Positions 35,160-43,793 of a stretch of DNA of 64,000 bases are shown one piece after another. The notes beneath the pieces are model-generated. The model was not told the origin of the DNA and ran no database searches. It saw nothing but the letters and a program-made list of their open reading frames with translations. Origin of the DNA: JAHZMA01 sp965205905 (GTDB taxonomy: Bacteria; Pseudomonadota; Alphaproteobacteria; JABAAW01; JAHZMA01); assembly GCA_965205905.1 (NCBI GenBank), contig CBDBHZ010000001.1, forward strand, positions 62,001-126,000, given 5' to 3'. The position numbers were made by a program, and so were the translations under genes. Position 1 is the first letter of the stretch, and each line of letters opens with the position of its first letter.

Positions 35160-35190
35160 TATCATTGGGCAATATCATTGGGCAATATTG
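35157..35190. repeat. tandem 13-base repeat upstream of the methyltransferase promoter
   Basis: CAATATCATTGGG occurs twice in a row (35157-35169, 35170-35182), then CAATATTG. It abuts the -35 box and may be a regulator site. Confidence 0.6.
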
Positions 35191-35211
35191 AGATACAATA
35201 TTAATATTTAA

Positions 35212-36124
35212 TCAGTCGCGTTTTCTTCTTCTTTCGCGCCTGCCACCCTCGCCGCCCTCGCTTGAATTTGCCGCCGCAGGCTCGCGATAGGCTTTAATCC
35301 AACGCGCACAGTCTCTATCGTTGCCTGCCACCACATTTGCCGCCATAATCGCCTCTTTTTCTTGGGAATGTAGGGGGTTCATAATCGCCGATGTCATGCC
35401 TGCGCCACATGCCATGGTTAAAAACGCGGCATTGATGCTGTGCCGATTGGGCAAGACCAAAGCTGATATTAGACGCCCCGCACGAGGTATTCACATGCAA
35501 TTCTTCACGCAAACGGCGAATCAGATGCATCACTGATTTACCAGCATCGCCTAGCGCACCAATCGGCATCACCAACGGGTCAACCACAATATCGCATGGC
35601 TTGATACCATAATCGGCGGCACGTTCAACGATTTTTTTGGCAACTTCATAGCGCACATCAGGGTCTTGAGATATACCAGTCTCGTCATTAGAAATCGCAA
35701 TCACCGCGCAATCATATTTTTTCACCAATGGCAAAACTTGCTCTAATTGTTCGTCTTCGCCCGTTACCGAATTCAGCAATGCCCGCCCCTGATAGGCTGC
35801 TAGCCCGCTTTCAAGCGCGGCAATGATGGAGCTATCAATACATAAGGGCAAATCGGTAAGTGATTGCACCAGCCGAATCGTTTCTGCCAGAATCGCTGGC
35901 TCGTCAGCAAGCGGAATGCCCGCATTTATATCTAGCATATGTGCGCCTGCTTCTACTTGGGCGATTGTATCAGATTTGACAGTATCAAAATTGCCGGCTT
36001 TCATTTCAGCGGCTAATTTTTTGCGCCCTGTGGGGTTGATGCGCTCGCCAATGATGGTGAAAGGCTGGTCAAAGCCGATAATATGCTCACGGGTTTTTGA
36101 GCTAACAATGGTATGGGTTGTCAT
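35212..36124 (-). pseudogene. methyltetrahydrofolate:corrinoid methyltransferase, one-base frameshift
   Basis: The pterin-binding DHPS-like barrel is clear: TIIGERINPTGRKKLAAEM, MLDINAGIPLADEPAI, PLCIDSSIIAALE, LLNSVTGEDEQLE, CAVIAISNDETGIS and CDIVVDPLVMPIGALGDAG. At VNTSCGASNISFGL (about 35455-35470) the frame breaks. The expected P-N-R-H-S-I-N-A-AFLTMACGAGMTSAIMNPL continues in the other frame, to a stop at 35212. One extra T in GGTCTTGCCC explains it. The full product would be about 303 residues and ends in an Arg/Gly-rich tail. The family (MtgA/AcsE/MeTr) moves the methyl group between methyl-THF and a corrinoid protein. A sequencing error is quite possible. Confidence 0.75.
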
Positions 36125-36143
36125 GTTATTTATCTTTCATAGT

Positions 36144-36449
36144 TTATGTGGGTTTGTAACCGCCATTTTTGACGAAAATACTTAATTTTTCTGCCGTATA
36201 CTCGGCTTCTAATTTTTCTTTTATCTGCTGGGCTTCTTGTTCTATATCGTCAGAACAGTCGGTGGCATCTGATTTACGCCATTGGCTTAAATAATCATCT
36301 GTGCTATCGGTGCCAGATTTCATGGCGGCACGATCGATGGCTTTTTCAAACCGTTCGTCTAGCACGCATTTTACCTGCTCGCGCCTTGATTTTTTGACAA
36401 TCACTTGCGCGGGAATATCACGCCAATAAACAATTTGAACCTGTGCCAT
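36144..36449 (-). CDS. PF13769 'virulence factor' family small protein
   Basis: 101 residues. The start QIVYWRDIPAQVIVKKSRRE and R-F-E-K-A-I-D-R-A-A-M-K match the family annotated as virulence factor (PF13769). In Alphaproteobacteria it regularly accompanies corrinoid methyl-transfer genes; the name does not describe a known role. It is first in the minus-strand C1 operon, with its stop 19 bases from the methyltransferase start. Charged and soluble, no signal peptide. Confidence 0.7.
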   Translation of the reverse strand: MAQVQIVYWRDIPAQVIVKKSRREQVKCVLDERFEKAIDRAAMKSGTDSTDDYLSQWRKSDATDCSDDIEQEAQQIKEKLEAEYTAEKLSIFVKNGGYKPT

Positions 36450-36641
36450 GACCGTCCCTATCTATGATAAGATAATATGAGTAACTATTCATCACATATA
36501 AGATATTAATTGTTAAAAAAGTTGCTTATTACCGACATAGAAAGGCTTAATAACGCTATTATGTTGATATTGAAAATAAATTACATTATTTCACAAAGAA
36601 TAGATTGCCCTTTGCTGATAAATCGCTTATATATTTTGATT

Positions 36642-37724
36642 ATGTTATCAGGCGGATTAGTTGCATCTTCAACCAAGATACAGCCCTCTTCTCTACAGCC
36701 TTTATTGGGGCTTTATGGGGAGGGGTTGGCGCAGACCAATCAATTAATCCAAAACACCGCTGATTCTTCTATTTTACTGATTCCTAAAGTGGCGCATCAT
36801 CTGTTAGATGCCGGTGGCAAGCGGATTCGTTCCTTATTATTATTGGCAAGTGCCGATTTAGCCTGTCAAATCAGCGGCACTGACTATCAACAGCAAAAAA
36901 TCTTAAATCTATCGGCTGCGGTTGAGATGATTCACACCGCAACCTTATTGCATGATGATGTGGTGGATAATTCGGCACTCAGGCGTGGCAAGCCGACTGC
37001 CAATAAGATTTGGGATAATAAATTGCCGATTCTGGTGGGCGATTATCTGTTTTCATGCGCTTTTATGCTGATGGTAAAATCAGAATCGCTTCAAGTGCTT
37101 GAGATGCTTTCTGCCGTATCTGCCGAATTAGCCGAAGGTGAGGTTTTGCAATTACAATATGAGGGTGATGCCGATTTACCGCGTGAGGTGTATCAGCAAA
37201 TTATCACTGCAAAAACCGCATCATTATTTCGGGCGGCAAGTGAAGCAGGCGCGATGATGGGTTGCGATGGGATGGGTTGCGATGATAAAAACCTACAGCA
37301 GATATTGAAGCAATTCGGGCATGATTTCGGTATCTTGTTTCAGCTGGTTGATGATATGATGGATTATCATGTGGGTGCTGATATGATGGGCAAAATATCG
37401 GGTGATGATTTGCGTGAGGGCAAGGTAACATTGCCTTTGATTATCTTGCGCGAAAAGCTGAATGATGCTGAAAAATACTGCCAGAAAGAATGGTTGACAG
37501 ATGTGATAAGCAACAAGAATGCTGACGATAATGATTTAGAGAAAATACAAAAATTGATGCAAGAATATCATATTGCCGAAGCCATGCGTGGCGAAATTAA
37601 CGGTTATGGTGATAGCTTAAACCATGCGCTAGAACAATTAGCTGATGCTTCGCCAAAACAAGCATTGCCGATTATCGATGCCTTGCATCAGGCAGTGCAA
37701 TTCTCGTTGGGAAGGCTGTATTGA
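36642..37724 (+). CDS. ispB: polyprenyl diphosphate synthase (octaprenyl/decaprenyl type)
   Basis: 360 residues from the ATG at 36642. The frame is open back to a TTG at 36510, but those residues have no family match. Trans-prenyltransferase motifs are in order: GGKRIRSLLLL, first Asp-rich motif LLHDDVVDNS (about residue 105) followed by RRGKPTANKIW, GDYLFSCAF, EGEVLQLQYEGD, and second Asp motif FQLVDDMMDY with KISGDDLREGKVTLPLI. It makes the side chain of ubiquinone by adding isopentenyl units. TATATT lies seven bases before this ATG and there is no Shine-Dalgarno sequence, so the message may be leaderless. pyrB overlaps its stop codon. Confidence 0.85.
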   Translation: MLSGGLVASSTKIQPSSLQPLLGLYGEGLAQTNQLIQNTADSSILLIPKVAHHLLDAGGKRIRSLLLLASADLACQISGTDYQQQKILNLSAAVEMIHTATLLHDDVVDNSALRRGKPTANKIWDNKLPILVGDYLFSCAFMLMVKSESLQVLEMLSAVSAELAEGEVLQLQYEGDADLPREVYQQIITAKTASLFRAASEAGAMMGCDGMGCDDKNLQQILKQFGHDFGILFQLVDDMMDYHVGADMMGKISGDDLREGKVTLPLIILREKLNDAEKYCQKEWLTDVISNKNADDNDLEKIQKLMQEYHIAEAMRGEINGYGDSLNHALEQLADASPKQALPIIDALHQAVQFSLGRLY

Positions 37725-38668
37725 TGACGGATAATCCAAACCACCTTCTGGGTATCGAAGGCATGCAACGGTGCGATATTGAAGCGGTGTTGAATTTGGC
37801 AAATGATTATGCAGGCAAAGTCCGCAATGGTGAAAAAGTTGACCCCGTGCTAGATGGCTTGACCATGATAAATCTGTTTTTTGAAAATTCCACCCGCACC
37901 CGCACCTCGTTTGAATTGGCAGGCAAAAGATTAGGGGCGGCTGTTACCAATATGTCGGTGGTTAGCTCGTCAATCAAAAAAGGCGAAACCCTCACCGATA
38001 CTGCGCTTACCTTGCGTGCCATGCATACTGATATTTTGGTGGTGAGGCATCAATGTTCGGGGGCGGTGAAATTATTATCAGAAAAAGTCGGCTGTTCGGT
38101 GGTGAATGCGGGTGATGGCTCGCATGAACACCCTACGCAAGCCTTTTTAGATGCGCTCACAATCCAAAGGCGCAAGGGCAAATTGCAGGGGCTAGAAGTT
38201 GCTATTTGTGGCGATATTATGCATAGCCGTGTCGCCCGTTCTAATATCCATCTGTTGCAGATTATGGGGGCAAGGGTGCGCTTGGTTGGTCCGCCTACTT
38301 TAATGCCGCCCAATATTGAACAATTTGGACCTCAAATTTATCATGATATGAAGCAAGGCTTAAAAGATTGCGATATTGTGATGATGCTACGTTTGCAAAC
38401 CGAACGGATGCAGGGAAATTATGTGCCATCGGTGCGGGAATATTATCATTTTTACGGGCTTACCCGCGAAAAACTTGCCAATGCCAAAAAAGACGCGCTG
38501 ATTATGCACCCTGGACCGATGAATCGCGGGGTTGAGATTGATTCCGAACTGGCTGATGATATTCATCGTTCCTTGATTCAAGAACAGGTTGAGATGGGGG
38601 TTGCGGTAAGAATGGCAAGTTTGGCATTGATAGGGCAATCGATAAAGGCGAATAAGGCGAAGAAATAA
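37724..38668 (+). CDS. pyrB: aspartate carbamoyltransferase catalytic subunit
   Basis: 314 residues. Catalyses carbamoyl phosphate + aspartate to N-carbamoyl-aspartate, the first committed step of pyrimidine synthesis. The carbamoyl-phosphate site FFENSTRTRTSFELAGKRLG (about 48-67) is intact. The K-K-G-E-T-L-T-D loop, GDGSHEHPTQAFLDALTI, GDIMHSRVARSN and HPGPMNRGVEI follow. ATG at 37724 overlaps the ispB TGA by one base; an in-frame TTG one codon earlier is unlikely. pyrC starts one base after its stop. Confidence 0.95.
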   Translation: MTDNPNHLLGIEGMQRCDIEAVLNLANDYAGKVRNGEKVDPVLDGLTMINLFFENSTRTRTSFELAGKRLGAAVTNMSVVSSSIKKGETLTDTALTLRAMHTDILVVRHQCSGAVKLLSEKVGCSVVNAGDGSHEHPTQAFLDALTIQRRKGKLQGLEVAICGDIMHSRVARSNIHLLQIMGARVRLVGPPTLMPPNIEQFGPQIYHDMKQGLKDCDIVMMLRLQTERMQGNYVPSVREYYHFYGLTREKLANAKKDALIMHPGPMNRGVEIDSELADDIHRSLIQEQVEMGVAVRMASLALIGQSIKANKAKK

Positions 38669-38669
38669 G

Positions 38670-39992
38670 ATGCGACAACACTATATTCATAATGTGATAT
38701 TATGCACAGCTGAAACAGGCACATTAGAAAAAGGCGCGATATTGTTGCATGATGGCAAGATTGCCGCATTGGGTGCTGATGTGCCGTTACCAGAGAAGCA
38801 AATGCCTGCAAGCGATAATGATGAGCTGAAAATCACCGATGGCAAGGGGCATTATCTTACCTCTGGTTTGGTGGATATGCGGGTGAAATTATGCTCGCCA
38901 GCGGCGGAACATAAGGAAAGCATTGAAAGCGGTATCCGTGCGGCAATGAAAGGTGGGATTACCACGATGGTAACAATCCCTAGCCATGATTCGATGATTG
39001 ATGATGTGGCAGGGATTGAATTTATCGCAAGACGTGGGCGCGAACAAAAGGGCAGTAAACTTTATTGCTATGCGGCATTAACGCGGGGCATGAAAGGCGA
39101 AGAGATTACCGAAATGGGCTTGTTAAGCGAGGCAGGTGCGCTTGGCTTTACCGATGGCGAGCAAGCGTTAGAAAATCCGCTAATGATGTATCGCGCCCTT
39201 ACCTATGCCAAAGGGGTTGATGCGTTGGTGATACAGCACCCCGAAATGGCATCGCTGAATCCCGGTGGACAGATGAATAAAGGTGCGCTTGCCACTTTGT
39301 TAGGCTTGAAAGGCATGCCGAATATCGCAGAAGTGATGATGGTGGAACGCGATATCCGCTTGTTAGAAGAAACAGGTGGGCGGTATCATGTCGCGCATAT
39401 TTCCACGCGTGAAACGGTTGATGTTATTCGTAAAGCCAAGAAACGTGGGCTGAATATCACCTGCGATACCGCGCCACAATATTTTTTACTGAACGAATTA
39501 GCAGTGCATGATTACCGCACTTTTGCCAAAGTAAATCCGCCCTTGCGGTGCGAAGATGATAGGCTCGCGATTATTGAGGGCTTGCAAGATGGCACGATTG
39601 ATTGCATCGCTTCTGACCATATTCCGCAAGACCAAGATTCTAAACGGCAACCGTTTGAATGGGCAGAATTTGGAATGGTTGGGCTAGAAACTTTGTTCAC
39701 GCTTTCATTAAAATTGGTGCATGATGGGCAATTATCACTATGTGAGTTACTGCAAAAACTCACCATTAACCCCGCAAAAATTTTGCGCCTGCCAAGCAAT
39801 GAATTGGCAGTAGGCGAGGCGGCTGATGTGATGCTGTTTGATAAAGATGTGGCATGGCAAATTCTTGAGGAAAGACTGATAAGCAAATCTAAAAATACCA
39901 GTTTTGATAAAATGCCAGTGCAGGGCAAGGTGCTGAAATGCTGGGTTGATGGGCGCGTGATGGGTTTTGGTGAGGATATTTTTGATGGGTGA
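38670..39992 (+). CDS. pyrC: dihydroorotase-like protein (PyrC/PyrX type), metal ligands degenerate
   Basis: 440 residues, amidohydrolase fold of class I dihydroorotases. The canonical DxHxH(R) zinc motif after the first strand is replaced by LVDMRVKLCSPAAEHKES. The TPHH motif is replaced by CDTAPQYFLL. YHVAHISTRETVDVI, FAKVNPPLR and IASDHIPQDQ are kept. Related alphaproteobacterial and pseudomonad proteins next to pyrB are non-catalytic or atypical partners of the ATCase (PyrX in Pseudomonas). So this copy may support PyrB assembly while a true dihydroorotase lies elsewhere; this is inference. It sits in the pyrB-pyrC-plsY unit, and plsY overlaps its end by eight bases. Confidence 0.8.
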   Translation: MRQHYIHNVILCTAETGTLEKGAILLHDGKIAALGADVPLPEKQMPASDNDELKITDGKGHYLTSGLVDMRVKLCSPAAEHKESIESGIRAAMKGGITTMVTIPSHDSMIDDVAGIEFIARRGREQKGSKLYCYAALTRGMKGEEITEMGLLSEAGALGFTDGEQALENPLMMYRALTYAKGVDALVIQHPEMASLNPGGQMNKGALATLLGLKGMPNIAEVMMVERDIRLLEETGGRYHVAHISTRETVDVIRKAKKRGLNITCDTAPQYFLLNELAVHDYRTFAKVNPPLRCEDDRLAIIEGLQDGTIDCIASDHIPQDQDSKRQPFEWAEFGMVGLETLFTLSLKLVHDGQLSLCELLQKLTINPAKILRLPSNELAVGEAADVMLFDKDVAWQILEERLISKSKNTSFDKMPVQGKVLKCWVDGRVMGFGEDIFDG

Positions 39993-40638
39993 ATTGTTTA
40001 ACCCCTCGATTTTGGTGCTGGTAGTGATTGCTTATTTACTGGGCTCGGTGCCATTTGGCTTGGTGCTTTATTATCTAAAAACAAGGCAGGATTTACGCAA
40101 AATCGGGTCGGGCAATATCGGCGCAACCAATGTCTATCGGGCTTCTGGCATAAAATTAGCGATTGTTACCGTGATGTGCGATAGTGGCAAAGCGGCTTTG
40201 ATAAGCTTTATTGCGCTCACTTTTTTTGATAAAAATGCCGCCTTAATGGTTGGGTTAGCGGCGATTATCGGGCATAATTTTTCATGTTTTCTTGGCTTTA
40301 AGGGCGGTAAGGGCGTGGCAAGCTCGCTTGCGGTGATGCTGGTGCTGAATTGGCAAATCGCGCTGATAGGCTGTGCGGTATGGTTGGGCATGTTGGCAGT
40401 GTTTCGCACCTCATCGGTATCGGCATTGCTCGGCTTTGTGGTCATGCTGATTGTTACGATTTTTATCGCAGGCGATATTTCTAGTCTGATTGCCGCTTTG
40501 CTCTTAACGGGTTTGGTTTTTATCAAGCATCTTGGCAATATTAGGCGCATCGCCAATGGCACTGAACCCCATACGATTGGCAATAAAGCTGGTGATAAAT
40601 ATTTTACCTTTAATCCGAAGAATAGGAAAAAAACATGA
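39985..40638 (+). CDS. plsY: glycerol-3-phosphate acyltransferase PlsY
   Basis: 217 residues from the ATG at 39985; an upstream TTG at 39967 is inside pyrC. An inner-membrane protein with five or so hydrophobic helices. The PlsY motifs are all visible: AYLLGSVPFGLVL, KIGSGNIGATNVYR (motif 1), IGHNFSCFLGFKGGKGVASSLAVML (motif 2) and FIKHLGNIRRIANGTEP (motif 3). It acylates glycerol 3-phosphate from acyl phosphate, the first step of phospholipid synthesis in this type of bacterium. GGTGAGGAT upstream gives a ribosome site. The pepN ATG overlaps the stop by four bases. Confidence 0.95.
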   Translation: MGELFNPSILVLVVIAYLLGSVPFGLVLYYLKTRQDLRKIGSGNIGATNVYRASGIKLAIVTVMCDSGKAALISFIALTFFDKNAALMVGLAAIIGHNFSCFLGFKGGKGVASSLAVMLVLNWQIALIGCAVWLGMLAVFRTSSVSALLGFVVMLIVTIFIAGDISSLIAALLLTGLVFIKHLGNIRRIANGTEPHTIGNKAGDKYFTFNPKNRKKT

Positions 40639-43229
40639 AGAATACCACAAAAAATACCCAAGAAAATACTAAAGAAAACTATACCTATCTCAAAGATTAT
40701 CAACCGCCTAATTTCACCATACAATCGGTGCGTTTGGCATTTGATTTATCAGCCGAACAAACGATAGTAGAAGCATGGCTAGAGATAAAAAATCTTGATG
40801 GCGATTTGGTTTTATATGGTGAAGATTTACAGCTTGATAGTTTGATGATTGATGGGCAGAAATTAACCGATAAAGATTATAAAGTGGATGCTGAAAAATT
40901 GGTGATTTATCGGCAAAAGGGCGATTTTACCTTGCATCAGATGGTGAAGATTGCGCCCAAAGATAACACGAGGCTTGAGGGGCTTTATTGTTCGTCAGGG
41001 CATTTGATGACGCAATGCGAGCCTGAGGGTTTTAGGCGCATCATCTATTATCCCGACCGACCCGATATTCTTGCGCCCTTTCATGTTAGCCTAACAGCTG
41101 ATAAAAAAACCTATCCTATCTTGCTTGCAGGCGGTAATTTGCTGGAACAAACCGACGCGCCTGATAACAAACATAAGGCAGTGTTTTACGACCCCAACCC
41201 GAAACCAAGCTATCTGTTTGCATTGGTGGCAGGCGATTTTGAAACGCTCACCGACCATTACACCACCAAAGAAGGGCGCAAAGTTCGGCTGGCAATCCAT
41301 GTGGATAAGGGCAATTTAGATAAGACTGATTTTGCGATGCTTGCCCTAAAAAACGCCATGCGTTGGGATGAAGAGACTTATGATTTTTGCTATGATTTAG
41401 ATGATTATCACATTGTTGCCGCCAATGATTTTAATATGGGTGCGATGGAAAATAAGGGCTTAAATATCTTCAATGCCCGTTTGGTATTGGCAAGCAGTGA
41501 TACCGCCACCGATAGCGATTACGATTTTATTGATGCGGTGATTGCCCATGAATATTTTCATAATTGGACGGGGAATCGCATCACTTGTCGCGATTGGTTT
41601 CAGCTATCCTTGAAAGAGGGGTTGACTGTGTTTCGCGAACAGCAATATTGCGCTGATAGTCTCTCTGCATTGGAACAACGCATTGACGATGTTAAAACAT
41701 TACGCATGAGGCAATTTGCCGAAGATGCTGGACCAACCGCCCATGCGGTGCGCCCCGATAAATACATTGAAATCAATAATTTTTACACCACCACCATCTA
41801 TGAAAAAGGCGCGGAGCTGATACGCATGTTGTATCATATGTTAGGCGCGGAAAATTACGCTAAGGGTATCCAGATATATCGCGCCCGTTATGATGGTATG
41901 GCGGTTACGTGCGATGATTTTTTTGCCGCCATGCAAGCGGCAGTGCCAGATAAGGATTTATCACAATTTATGCGGTGGTACACCCAAGCAGGCACGCCCG
42001 AAATCACGGTTGATACGCAGTGGAAAGATGGTGAAATGTTGCTGACTTTATCGCAAGCAATCCCGCAATTAAAAGCGGATAAGCCTAAATTGCCACATAT
42101 GATTCCGTTAAAAATATCATGGCTTGATGATGACGGCAATCAGTTGACAAGCGCATGTAGTGAGTTGCAAGATGATATGCTGATATTGCAAGCCGAACAG
42201 CAGAGTTTCACTTTTGGCAATCTGCCTGAAAATGCGTTGCTTTCTATCAATCGCGGTTTTACCGCGCCCGTTATCATCAAAGGCGATTTTGATTATTTGA
42301 AGCAGGCGAGGCTTGATGATGATGGCTTTAACCGTTGGAATGCCAAAGAACAGTTTTTGATTGAGGCACTATGTGCGATGATGAGTGGCGAGAAGCAATG
42401 GTCTGATGTTGCGGCTGATATTCATGCTCTATTCTCGAATCTGCTTGATGGCTTGCCCTCTTTGTGGCAACTGCCCGATATTAGCAGCTGTGCGATGGCG
42501 ATGCAAGATTTTGAACCGCAAAAATTTTACGCGCTGATTGATGAGGCGGAGGCGTTTATTGCCGAGAATTTCTATGATGAGTTGCTGAAAATCTATCAGC
42601 AACATTATGCTGATAGTGGCGAGGATTATCGTAACGGACGGAAGGCACGGCAATATGCTCATAATGCGCTTTATTATCTCAGCCTGAAAAATCAAGATTT
42701 ACTGCAACAGCATTTCAACAATGCCCGTAACATGACTGAAACTTTTGCTTGTTTGCGTATGGCACGGCGTCATATGTTTGGTGAAATCCGTGCCGATATG
42801 TTGGCACAGTTTGCTGATAAATGGCAAGATAATCCGCTGGTGATGAATAAATGGCTGGGCATTCAGGGCAGTATCACCGATGCGAAACAGCTTGATGTGA
42901 TTAAGGATATTATCACGCGGGAGCAATTTTTCAGCATCAAAAACCCGAATAATGTCTATGCGTTATTGGGGCAGATGGGCGCGGTGATGAGCCCTGCCTA
43001 TCATAATCAAACGGGTTATCAGTTTTTTGGTGATATTTGCGCCAAGCTTGATGAATTAAATCCGCAAGTGGGTGCGCGTTTGCTAGGCATGGGCTTGATG
43101 AATGCACGGCAACTAACGGCAAATAATCAGGCAATGCTGGCTGATATGCTTCAAAAATTATTGGATAAAAACCTCTCACCCGATATGTATGAAATCGCGA
43201 ATAATCATATTGGGAGTTTGAAAGGGTAG
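40635..43229 (+). CDS. pepN: aminopeptidase N
   Basis: 864 residues, the length of the E. coli-type M1 enzyme. The exopeptidase motif GAMENKGLNIFN (about 270) and the zinc site HEYFHNWTGNRITCRDWFQLSLKEG (HExxH...E, about 302-326) are intact. LTVFREQQY and the YEKGAELIRM stretch with its catalytic Tyr follow. The C-terminal DUF3458 Ig-like and helical domains follow (RWYTQAGTPEI..., SINRGFTAPV). It removes N-terminal amino acids from peptides in the cytoplasm. The start overlaps plsY by four bases (ATGA). Confidence 0.95.
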   Translation: MKNTTKNTQENTKENYTYLKDYQPPNFTIQSVRLAFDLSAEQTIVEAWLEIKNLDGDLVLYGEDLQLDSLMIDGQKLTDKDYKVDAEKLVIYRQKGDFTLHQMVKIAPKDNTRLEGLYCSSGHLMTQCEPEGFRRIIYYPDRPDILAPFHVSLTADKKTYPILLAGGNLLEQTDAPDNKHKAVFYDPNPKPSYLFALVAGDFETLTDHYTTKEGRKVRLAIHVDKGNLDKTDFAMLALKNAMRWDEETYDFCYDLDDYHIVAANDFNMGAMENKGLNIFNARLVLASSDTATDSDYDFIDAVIAHEYFHNWTGNRITCRDWFQLSLKEGLTVFREQQYCADSLSALEQRIDDVKTLRMRQFAEDAGPTAHAVRPDKYIEINNFYTTTIYEKGAELIRMLYHMLGAENYAKGIQIYRARYDGMAVTCDDFFAAMQAAVPDKDLSQFMRWYTQAGTPEITVDTQWKDGEMLLTLSQAIPQLKADKPKLPHMIPLKISWLDDDGNQLTSACSELQDDMLILQAEQQSFTFGNLPENALLSINRGFTAPVIIKGDFDYLKQARLDDDGFNRWNAKEQFLIEALCAMMSGEKQWSDVAADIHALFSNLLDGLPSLWQLPDISSCAMAMQDFEPQKFYALIDEAEAFIAENFYDELLKIYQQHYADSGEDYRNGRKARQYAHNALYYLSLKNQDLLQQHFNNARNMTETFACLRMARRHMFGEIRADMLAQFADKWQDNPLVMNKWLGIQGSITDAKQLDVIKDIITREQFFSIKNPNNVYALLGQMGAVMSPAYHNQTGYQFFGDICAKLDELNPQVGARLLGMGLMNARQLTANNQAMLADMLQKLLDKNLSPDMYEIANNHIGSLKG

Positions 43230-43262
43230 TTCAAGGAGCAATCGAAGCCGAGAAAAGACACG

Positions 43263-43739
43263 CTATTTTAAGGATTTCCAAAAGATAATTTTATCATCTC
43301 CTGATGCCCAAAAATCTCTGATACGCGCTTCTTTGGCATAACCGTTCTGGCGGTAAAATTCCCGCGTCTGTGCGAATTCATCTGTGCTTGATGTGTCTGC
43401 TATTATGATGCGCTGTCCGCGTTCTTTAAGCTCAGTTTCTAGATATTTAGCAAGAATGCTACCGTAACCATTACCTTGCTGTTCTTGCATGATTGCAATG
43501 GCAAGCATGTTCCATGCGCCTTCTGCAAGCTTTTCAGGGACTGCATAGCAAAAGCCTATAGCCTTGCCGTCTGTTTCACATGTTAGCCAAATGTCAGAAC
43601 TTTTATCGTTAGATAGGAAACCACTCACCATGTCAGGAAGCATGTCACTAGGGAAAAGCTCTGTGCTGTCAAGCACCGCCTGCAAAGCGGTAATATCATC
43701 ATGTTTTGTTGGTCGTATTTTCGTTGATTTTTTATCCAT
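43263..43739 (-). CDS. GNAT family N-acetyltransferase
   Basis: 158 residues. GNAT order is visible: KIRPTKHDDITALQAVLD at the start, a DIWLTCETDGKAIGFCYAVPE strand pair, the acetyl-CoA site LAIAIMQEQQGNGYGSILAKYLE (Q-G-N-G-Y-G, about 92-101), then IIIADTSS..FAQTREFYRQNGYAKEARIRDFW. The substrate cannot be told. It lies 54 bases downstream of hemY on the same strand and could be the last gene of the hem transcript. Confidence 0.85.
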   Translation of the reverse strand: MDKKSTKIRPTKHDDITALQAVLDSTELFPSDMLPDMVSGFLSNDKSSDIWLTCETDGKAIGFCYAVPEKLAEGAWNMLAIAIMQEQQGNGYGSILAKYLETELKERGQRIIIADTSSTDEFAQTREFYRQNGYAKEARIRDFWASGDDKIIFWKSLK

Positions 43740-43793
43740 TTGTTTTCAGCATCTTGTCGTTGGCACTCTTGGGCGCAGAAATAACGAACGGAT

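Noticed and set aside
36510..36641. 44-residue N-terminal extension of the polyprenyl synthase
   Set aside because: Starts with TTG, lacks family similarity and overlaps the likely promoter region; the ATG at 36642 fits better.
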